Source of the DNA: a virus | Virus record (IMG/VR): IMGVR_UViG_3300048592_000613 | Coordinates: 1 to 42,116 of that record | DNA: 42,116 nt | Reading direction: 5' to 3' (one strand) | Shown here: positions 15,706 through 21,021 of the stretch, piece after piece | How positions within the stretch are numbered: position 1 is the first letter of the stretch | Layout: each line of letters begins with the position of its first letter | Notes under the pieces: generated by a model | The model's database searches: none | Told to the model about the DNA's origin: nothing | Seen by the model: the letters and a program-made list of their open reading frames with translations, nothing else | Made by a program: the position numbers and the translations under genes

Positions 15706-16209
15706 ATGTTGAATTTACAGCCCATTACATACCCCGAAGCGTGCAAGTTCATTGAACTTGTCCATCGCCACCACCTACCGCCGCAAGGCTGGAAGTTTGG
15801 TATCGCCGTGAATGATGGTGAGAAAGTTGTAGGCGTTATCACAGTAGGGCGTCCTGTTGCTCGAATGTTGGATGATGGCTGGACACTTGAAGTCACCCGA
15901 TGCGCTACCGATGGCACAAAGAACGCCCCTAGCATGTTGTATGGAGCTGCGAAGCGTGCCGCCTTTGCAATGGGCTATAAGCGAATTATCACATACACAT
16001 TGCAGAGCGAGCCTGGCACGTCTCTTGTATCTGCTGGCTGGCGTTCTCTTGGTGAAGCTGGCGGCGGTACGTGGAGTAGATCATCAAGACCCCGTGTTGA
16101 TTTGCATCCGATTGAGCAAAAGACTTTATGGGAAGTAGTCTCTACGATGCCTAACAATGCGTGCACCCGACAGGGGCGGGCTGTGGCAGATGATGAAGTA
16201 TCTGAATAA
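15706..16209 (+). CDS. Cassette 5 XF1762-like acetyltransferase-fold protein (167 aa)
   Basis: Recognisable as the XF1762 family by the sequence of landmarks HRHHLPPQGWKFGI, VGRPVARMLDDG, LEVTRCATDG, NAPSMLYGAA, YTLQSEPGTSL and GGGTWSR. This family is GNAT-like and common in phages; its substrate is unknown. No strong ribosome site is seen: the ATG lies 15 bases into the cassette. The last 19 residues are encoded by the attC. It is the only cassette gene with a family I can name firmly. Confidence 0.8.
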   Translation: MLNLQPITYPEACKFIELVHRHHLPPQGWKFGIAVNDGEKVVGVITVGRPVARMLDDGWTLEVTRCATDGTKNAPSMLYGAAKRAAFAMGYKRIITYTLQSEPGTSLVSAGWRSLGEAGGGTWSRSSRPRVDLHPIEQKTLWEVVSTMPNNACTRQGRAVADDEVSE

Positions 16210-16258
16210 CTTTGTAGGCTGGCGTTCTCGCCCCTGCGGGTAACGCAATCCGTTCGGC
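16149..16258 (+). repeat. attC site of cassette 5
   Basis: Left box GCCTAAC (16149-16155), whose extension GATGCCTAAC exactly complements the cassette start TTAGGCATC; right box GTTCGGC (16252-16258). Arms CACCCGACAGGGGCG and CGCCCCTGCGGGTAACG pair around one unpaired A. About 110 bases. Confidence 0.92.
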
Positions 16259-16266
16259 GGCATCTG

Positions 16267-16434
16267 ATGAATAATAGTTTCGATAAATGGGTTCACGCAA
16301 AAAGAATACGCGACGCGATAAACATGTATCATTTTGCAAAGGCTCGCGGAATATCGTCGCTTGCTCTTGCGGCTTTACGGCAAGCATTGTTTTTGAAGGT
16401 CTTGGAAAAACATACGAAGGAGAAAAAAATATGA
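16267..16434 (+). CDS. Cassette 6 first ORF, unknown (55 aa)
   Basis: The ATG follows the cassette start by 14 bases. The product is basic and helical (MNNSFDKWVHAKRIR...). Its TGA overlaps the ATG of the next ORF (ATGA), the typical sign of coupling. There is no strong ribosome site of its own. An overlapping longer frame from 16287 competes with it, so this gene is plausible but unproven. Confidence 0.4.
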   Translation: MNNSFDKWVHAKRIRDAINMYHFAKARGISSLALAALRQALFLKVLEKHTKEKKI

Positions 16435-16661
16435 TGATTTCACTAAGAGTCCGCGGTGGAGACACCTATTATTTGAATGTAGATTTGATTGAATCGATAA
16501 TTGAACGGGAAGGAAACACGTCAGAAATTCGCCTTACCAATGGGAAGGTTTATTCGTCAATTGAATCTCCAGGACAATTAGCAAACCGCGTTACACGCGC
16601 TCAAATGTCTTCCGAATTAGCAAAACCAAAAGAAGGAATATATGCCAATTCTTTACGATAA
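16431..16661 (+). CDS. Cassette 6 FlbD-like small protein (76 aa)
   Basis: GAAGGAGAAA precedes the ATG. The sequence MMISLRVRGGDTYYLNVDL, then IESIIE and RLTNGKVY, follows the pattern of FlbD-like proteins (I-x-L-T/R, hydrophobic-N-x-D/E-LIE-xIE, TNGKK-hydrophobic-V). Such proteins are small beta-hairpin proteins linked to flagellar genes. The likeness is short and could be convergent. Confidence 0.5.
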   Translation: MMISLRVRGGDTYYLNVDLIESIIEREGNTSEIRLTNGKVYSSIESPGQLANRVTRAQMSSELAKPKEGIYANSLR

Positions 16662-16860
16662 TTATTTGATAGTTCCGCACAAAGATTTACATGGCGTCTT
16701 TGACGCTAGTGCAAAAAAGAAACCCGTAGCAATGAGGCACGCGCTTGATCTTGCTAAAAAAACTAACAAGGTAATTGTGATAGTGCGCGTCATCGAAATC
16801 ATAACTCCACAGCAAGCCGCCGAACACAGCGTGGAGCAGACGGGTGAACAGTCGGGCTAA
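16642..16860 (+). CDS. Cassette 6 third ORF, unknown (72 aa)
   Basis: It overlaps the previous gene by 20 bases and has AGAAGGAAT upstream. The protein has beta-strand-rich ends and a Lys-rich middle. The last 14 residues (AEHSVEQTGEQSG) come from the attC, in the same frame used in cassettes 2 and 3. Unknown function. Confidence 0.5.
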   Translation: MPILYDNYLIVPHKDLHGVFDASAKKKPVAMRHALDLAKKTNKVIVIVRVIEIITPQQAAEHSVEQTGEQSG

Positions 16861-16926
16861 ATTTTATGGTCTTGCGTGGCGGCGGCTCTGGCGCAATCCA
16901 CCCGCTGCTCACGCAAACCGTTCGGC
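16819..16926 (+). repeat. attC site of cassette 6
   Basis: Left box GCCGAAC (16819-16825) complements the cassette start TTCGGCGGC; right box GTTCGGC (16920-16926). Arms GGAGCAGACGGGTG and CACCCGCTGCTCACGC pair with the same unpaired A although the arm sequence differs from other sites. About 108 bases. Confidence 0.88.
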
Positions 16927-16959
16927 GGCTACCTTGCTGTCCGAAGAAAGGTAAAAATT

Positions 16960-17286
16960 ATGTCACTCGAAGAATGGGCTGATTTGCATGGCGAAGATTA
17001 TCCGAAAGGCAAGTATTTTAGTGCGCTAGATTATGGGCGCGGCGATGGAACTTGTATAACGATATATTGCGAATATTGCGAACAGCCTTTTGAAATCAAT
17101 GAAGGCGAGATTGATGACTGGCTTGTTATTGATCCAGTGAGCGGCGATAGGGTTGTAATGTGTGGCGAATGTGAGAGTAAGAGTAAGTATTGTAACTGCC
17201 CTCCAAGTGTTCCACGCTATGATGCAGGCAATGGTTGGAAATGCCACTGGTGCAAAAAGCCTCGGCGTCCTGTGGAGAGTGAATAA
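16960..17286 (+). CDS. Cassette 7 protein with two zinc-ribbon motifs (108 aa)
   Basis: Cysteine pairs CEYC and CGEC, then CNC and CHWC, can form two zinc ribbons. The first half is acidic. GAAGAAAGG lies upstream of the chosen ATG; the longer frame from 16876 starts within the previous attC and is rejected. The stop overlaps the next gene by one base (TAATG). Confidence 0.6.
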   Translation: MSLEEWADLHGEDYPKGKYFSALDYGRGDGTCITIYCEYCEQPFEINEGEIDDWLVIDPVSGDRVVMCGECESKSKYCNCPPSVPRYDAGNGWKCHWCKKPRRPVESE

Positions 17287-17498
17287 TGAATGTTGATTGG
17301 GATAAAATCTGTGATTTTGTGTTTGATACCTTCGGTGACGATAACGCAGAAATGGCGCGTTACACCATTACAGAATTTGGAATAGACCCTGATACACATC
17401 GTCCGTTTCTCGATGCAGACAAATGTTGGGGATGCGGCGAAAGTAATGGAAATCATGAAGAGTGGTGTCTAAACAATGACCCGTTGAGTGATATATGA
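17286..17498 (+). CDS. Cassette 7 second ORF, acidic protein (70 aa)
   Basis: An acidic, aromatic-rich N-terminus is followed by CWGCGESNGNHEEWC, a likely single metal site. Start and stop overlap the upstream gene by one base, so both are made from one message. It ends 11 bases before the attC. Function unknown. Confidence 0.55.
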   Translation: MNVDWDKICDFVFDTFGDDNAEMARYTITEFGIDPDTHRPFLDADKCWGCGESNGNHEEWCLNNDPLSDI

Positions 17499-17509
17499 GC
17501 AGCGACGCC

Positions 17510-17583
17510 GCCGAACAAGGCTTGCACCTGACTGTCGGGAGTCTGCGCTAAAGGCTTCGCGCAGGTTACGCAAGCCGTTGCCA
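17510..17583 (+). repeat. attC site of cassette 7, short and degenerate
   Basis: Left box GCCGAAC (17510-17516) complements the cassette start TTCGGC; the right box GTTGCCA (17577-17583) departs from consensus. Arms CTTGCACCTG and CAGGTTACGCAAG pair, and an inner CTGCGC/GCGCAG stem is present. About 74 bases. As the outermost, oldest site it is expected to be least preserved. Confidence 0.8.
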
Positions 17584-17644
17584 AAATACTCGGCGGTGAA
17601 TTCGCAACGGTGGTTTGATGCGACAGGTGTACTGCCGGTGTTGC

Positions 17645-17672
17645 TTGACAATTTATAAAAAGATTCTATAAT
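17645..17672 (+). promoter_or_regulatory. Sigma70-type promoter before the late region
   Basis: TTGACA (17645-17650), a 16-base spacer and TATAAT (17667-17672): both hexamers match the consensus. Transcription would start near 17679, just where a stable hairpin begins. It lies between the last attC and the late genes. Confidence 0.8.
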
Positions 17673-17678
17673 CTATCT

Positions 17679-17880
17679 ATTGACCGCTTGGGTGCCCCCC
17701 TTACCCCGGCGGTCAATGCTTTAAGAAAGATTAGAATCTCTGTTCTGACTCTTGTTAAATTATTTAATTTGTGTTAAAAATTAGGTACAACTTAATGTTT
17801 TTGCACCGCCCGCCCAATGTGGCAGGCACGTTTCGGAGATAAGCGCCCGATGACCATCAACGGTCATCGGGCGCTTTTTT
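17679..17880 (+). ncRNA. Putative 200-nt structured RNA or leader
   Basis: A transcript from the promoter would begin with a stem TTGACCGC/GCGGTCAA (17680-17716) that encloses a GGGT/ACCC stem, continue through AT-rich DNA, and end at a strong terminator. No ORF is present, and the ribosome site of the next gene lies beyond the terminator. The arrangement fits a stand-alone small RNA, or a leader controlled by antitermination. No known family was recognised. Confidence 0.5.
17842..17880 (+). terminator. Strong rho-independent terminator
   Basis: A 14-bp perfect stem, AGCGCCCGATGACC (17842-17855) with GGTCATCGGGCGCT (17862-17875), six-base loop, followed by a run of T. A second short palindrome CCCCACATTGTGGGG lies at 17885-17899, before the holin-like gene. 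Confidence 0.9.
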
Positions 17881-17920
17881 ATTTCCCCACATTGTGGGGC
17901 ATCAAAAAAGGAGATTTCGC

Positions 17921-18304
17921 ATGAAAAAGTTCTTCCAAGTTTTGTTCGTTGTTGTGGCGCTTGCCGCTGTATTCGCGGCGCCGGTTTTTGCGCAGGGTGA
18001 GAACCCGCCTGTTCCCACCAGCCCGGTGGAGTTGCCGGTCGAGTTGCAGGCGTTGCTTGCGGCTGGCATTGGCTACCTCGTGACGCAGGGTCTCAAGTCG
18101 CTCTCGCAGTTGCTCAAATCAGATCTGAGCGGATGGGGCGCGGCGATCACTGCCTCAGTTGTTACGACTGTCATTTATTTCTTCAACGCGATCCTTTCGG
18201 CAGTGCCTGCCTCAGCTCAACCTTCGGTTGCGATTGGTCTGATGCTTGTCGTTTCGATCCTGGGCGCGTTTGGCGTGCATGCCACGGTCAAAGGCAAGAA
18301 GTAA
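17921..18304 (+). CDS. Exported three-helix membrane protein, holin candidate (127 aa)
   Basis: A hydrophobic N-terminus with the AxA site VFAQG (about residues 2-26) looks like a signal peptide or signal-arrest helix. Three further hydrophobic segments follow (about 45-65, 75-95, 102-122), and the C-terminus is basic (KGKK). AAAAGGAG precedes the ATG. It is the first gene after the late promoter and terminator. Size and topology fit a holin, but no holin family motif is visible. Confidence 0.55.
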   Translation: MKKFFQVLFVVVALAAVFAAPVFAQGENPPVPTSPVELPVELQALLAAGIGYLVTQGLKSLSQLLKSDLSGWGAAITASVVTTVIYFFNAILSAVPASAQPSVAIGLMLVVSILGAFGVHATVKGKK

Positions 18305-18319
18305 CCGATAGAAAAGGTG

Positions 18320-18347
18320 GATGGGATGGATGCATATCCATCCCATC
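18320..18347. promoter_or_regulatory. 28-bp perfect palindrome at a start codon
   Basis: GATGGGATGGAT (18320-18331), GCAT, then ATCCATCCCATC (18336-18347). It covers the likely ATG of the next gene at 18326, so the folded RNA would hide that start. No T run follows, so it is not a typical terminator. Confidence 0.55.
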
Positions 18348-18631
18348 TCTTGATGCTTATGGATTCATCTACGTTGAACCTCTTATTGCAAATACCACTT
18401 GCCGGTGTAGTGGTGTTTGTCGTTGTTGTGTTCCTGAAACATTTGCGCGAGACCCAAACGCAGATGATCACTTTCATGAGCCAGCAAGCAGAAACGAACC
18501 GGCAATTTCTTGCCACTCAGCGAGAGCAGATGAATGCCGCAATTGCTCGCATGGCTGAGGAACTAAAACTGATGCGCGAAAACTTCGCGGAATATCGCGG
18601 CGTAACCCGCAAACGCAATAGGAACGTGTGA
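18326..18631 (+). CDS. Membrane-anchored coiled-coil protein, lysis-associated candidate (101 aa)
   Basis: One hydrophobic helix (about residues 20-38) is followed by a long polar coiled coil (QTQMITFMSQQAETNRQF onward) and a basic C-terminus. The ATG at 18326 has AAAAGG eight bases upstream but sits in a palindrome; ATG 18353 or 18359 are alternatives. TM-plus-coiled-coil proteins beside holins are common in phages. Role inferred. Confidence 0.55.
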   Translation: MDAYPSHLLMLMDSSTLNLLLQIPLAGVVVFVVVVFLKHLRETQTQMITFMSQQAETNRQFLATQREQMNAAIARMAEELKLMRENFAEYRGVTRKRNRNV

Positions 18632-18632
18632 A

Positions 18633-19352
18633 ATGACTAACGGACGATTGGACCAGCCAGTTTATCAACTCCCCATGCCGCTTCAGGGCGTGGATGATGC
18701 GATTCAGGGCGAAGTTCTATCTCCTCGTGAAGCTGCGTTTGCAGCTCTTTCTGTTTTGCGTGTGAAGGAACCCATCACCGATAAGGTTCGTGAGCGGGAT
18801 GATAAATCTGGGAAGACTGTCGAGCGAGATGTAGTGATCGGTCAGCGCGAGATTGCGCCGCGCTGGATGGAACTTTTCCAAAAATTGCTCGAAGGCGGCT
18901 GGCGCTGGGAGATCGCTGTTTATATTGCCTGGCGTGCCATGCCGAGAAAGTACCGCTTCCCTGAAACGCAAGATGAACTTGCGAAGCAATGCCTGGGGTT
19001 GTCTTCAGACCGCGCGATTGCAACATGGCGCAAGCGCAATCCGTTTATCGATGAATACATCACGATCTTGCAGGGTGAGCTTGTGTTCGATGCTGTGCCG
19101 GATGTGCTGAATGCGGCTGTGGAAGTTGCATCTACTCCAGACTACAAAGGCAATGCAGATCGAAAGTTGGTGCTCGAAATGGCAGGACGTTATACACCGT
19201 CCTCGAAGATCACGACAGAAATGGCGAAGAAGCTGGTCAACAGCAAGCCGGATGATCTGGAAGACCTGAGCGATGATGAATTGCGAAGGATCGAAGAGAC
19301 TGTGGCGGTTGCCCGCAAGAATAAGCAGGATGAGGAACCGAGCGAAGCATGA
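18633..19352 (+). CDS. Terminase small subunit candidate (239 aa)
   Basis: The middle part (residues 75-145) has a helix-turn-helix-like pattern: PRKYRFPETQDELAKQCLG, then a recognition-like helix with TWRKRNPFI. This resembles homeodomain-like small terminase subunits. The C-terminus is acidic and Lys-rich (DDLEDLSDDELRRIEETV). Its stop overlaps the large subunit start (ATGA). The assignment rests mainly on this position. Confidence 0.7.
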   Translation: MTNGRLDQPVYQLPMPLQGVDDAIQGEVLSPREAAFAALSVLRVKEPITDKVRERDDKSGKTVERDVVIGQREIAPRWMELFQKLLEGGWRWEIAVYIAWRAMPRKYRFPETQDELAKQCLGLSSDRAIATWRKRNPFIDEYITILQGELVFDAVPDVLNAAVEVASTPDYKGNADRKLVLEMAGRYTPSSKITTEMAKKLVNSKPDDLEDLSDDELRRIEETVAVARKNKQDEEPSEA

Positions 19353-20956
19353 ATTCGGCAGCCTTACTTACGCGTGATCCGTTATTAGCCAAAGCCGAGC
19401 GTGCCAGGCGTGAATTGGCGCGGCGGCATTTGATCAATTTCAACGCGTATATTTCCCCGGACTATAACTGGACTTTGCCGCATCTGAATTTGCTTGCCAA
19501 AAAATTGGAAGAGGTTGAACTTTTCATCCGCACCAAGGGCGAGCAGGGCTGCGGGCGGTTGATCGTGATGATGCCGCCCCAGCATGGCAAGACAGAAACC
19601 ATTACGAAGCATTTTTCCGCGTGGCTCTTGGGACGCAACCCAAACACGCGCATTATTTTGGGATCGTATAACGATGAGACCGCAACTGAGAACAGTCAGC
19701 GGGTGCGTAATATGGTCATGGATGATGAGTTTGCAAAAATATTCGGACGAAAAAGCCGATATGCAACCATTGACCGCGATGTGCAGGTCTCGGAAGATTC
19801 AAAGGCGAAAAAGAATTGGGATATCGCCGGTTTTCGCGGCGGCTGCCGTTCGGCAGGTGTAGGCGGCGGTATTACAGGCAAGCCTGCGGATGTGATTGTC
19901 ATTGACGACCCGCATAAAGACCGCGACGATGTGACGTTTACAAGCATCCAGCGCGTGATCCGCTGGTGGAATTCTCAGGTGGTTTCCCGTATCCGCAAAC
20001 GGACTGCGGTCATCATTGTGCATACACGTTGGGACCCGGATGATCTGATTGGCTCGCGTTTGAAGCTAATGGTTAGCGGCAAGAAACATGCCGATCAGTG
20101 GGATGTGCTTTGCCTTCCGGCTGTGGCAATGGAACCGAAGGAATATGCACCGAACGAGAAGGTGCAGCGCGAAAAGCTCGAACAAGGAATCTGGCTGGAT
20201 CTGTTTGATCCACTCGGACGGAAGCCCGGCGAGCCGCTTTGGGCTGACGAGCATCCCCTGGAGTTGTTGGAATCGAAGCGGGCGAACGATGAGTTCGAAT
20301 GGTGGGCGATGTATATGCAGCAGCCACGCCCATTGACCGGCGGATTTTTCGAGCGGGATGATTTCGAGATCGTTGACCGGCAGGATGTACCGGAAGGGAT
20401 TCAGTGGTTCCGCTACGTTGACCTGGCACTGTCTGAAAGTTCCACCGCCGATTACAACGCCACCGTTGCGGTTGGTATGGACCCGAAGAATGGCGATGTG
20501 TACTTGCGGGATATGCTGCGCTTGCGTGGTTGGATGAACTTCCGACCGCTGTTGATCGAATCGATGCTGTCGGACAAGGAACACGGCACGGTCTGGGGCA
20601 TCGAGACGGTTTCGTTTCAGGCTCTGGCGTTTCAGGAATTGGTTCGTGACCCGCGCCTGGCAAAAATACCGATGCTGGACATCAAGCCGGAAGCCAGCAA
20701 GGGACAACGAGCACAACCGTTGCGGTTGCGCGGGAAGAACGGTCAGTTGAAGTTGGTGAGGGGAGCATGGAATTCCGCATTTATTGATGAGGCTGTTTTA
20801 TTCAAGCCGGATGGAAGCAAGCGCGACGATCAAATCGACACGGGCAGCGGCGGCTTGCAGATGATCGCTGATTTGAGTTATGGCACTCAGAAGACTGCCA
20901 GCAGCGAAGCGACGGTTGTGCAGATCGAAAGCATGTTCACAGGCAGTTATCAGTAG
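19349..20956 (+). CDS. terL: Terminase large subunit (535 aa)
   Basis: The DNA packaging motor. Walker A is MPPQHGKT (residues 75-82) and Walker B VIVIDDP (182-188), preceded by the GGGITGKPAD segment usual in this family. The C-terminal RNase H-like nuclease shows its first Asp in RYVDLALSES (near residue 356). Length is normal for TerL. It would bind the portal (26187) and cut the packaged genome. Confidence 0.93.
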   Translation: MNSAALLTRDPLLAKAERARRELARRHLINFNAYISPDYNWTLPHLNLLAKKLEEVELFIRTKGEQGCGRLIVMMPPQHGKTETITKHFSAWLLGRNPNTRIILGSYNDETATENSQRVRNMVMDDEFAKIFGRKSRYATIDRDVQVSEDSKAKKNWDIAGFRGGCRSAGVGGGITGKPADVIVIDDPHKDRDDVTFTSIQRVIRWWNSQVVSRIRKRTAVIIVHTRWDPDDLIGSRLKLMVSGKKHADQWDVLCLPAVAMEPKEYAPNEKVQREKLEQGIWLDLFDPLGRKPGEPLWADEHPLELLESKRANDEFEWWAMYMQQPRPLTGGFFERDDFEIVDRQDVPEGIQWFRYVDLALSESSTADYNATVAVGMDPKNGDVYLRDMLRLRGWMNFRPLLIESMLSDKEHGTVWGIETVSFQALAFQELVRDPRLAKIPMLDIKPEASKGQRAQPLRLRGKNGQLKLVRGAWNSAFIDEAVLFKPDGSKRDDQIDTGSGGLQMIADLSYGTQKTASSEATVVQIESMFTGSYQ

Positions 20957-21010
20957 CAATGAGATTGCTTCGCCGCATAGACCAAATGCGCGGCTCGCAA
21001 TGACATAAGG
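20957..21010. repeat. Host-type intergenic repeat
   Basis: The spacer reads CAATGAGATTGCTTCGCCGC ... GGCTCGCAATGACA, an inverted-ended word (GATTGC/GCAAT) that I recognise as an interspersed repeat type in bacterial genomes. Here it fills the gap between terL and the capsid gene, ending at the ribosome site AAGGAGAG. Confidence 0.5.
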
Positions 21011-21021
21011 AGAGTGATGCA

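Larger units (their letters stand above)
13275..17583 (+). mobile_element. Phage-borne integron: intI, attI and seven cassettes
   Basis: The integrase gene is followed by seven cassettes: 14305-14724, 14725-14992, 14993-15342, 15343-15690, 15691-16252, 16253-16920 and 16921-17577. Each starts with the TT of a G/TT core box and ends in an attC. In every cassette the left attC box is the complement of that cassette's own first bases (for example start TTGGGC with GCCCAAC, TTCGGC with GCCGAAC, TTAGGC with GCCTAAC). This follows from insertion of circular cassettes and is hard to explain otherwise. The element sits between early genes and the late promoter, all in a phage background. Confidence 0.93.

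Noticed and set aside
14601-17583. CRISPR array, because of repeated units of similar length
   Set aside because: Units are 268-668 bases, contain genes, and the repeats are inverted-arm attC sites with G/TT boxes; no cas genes are present.
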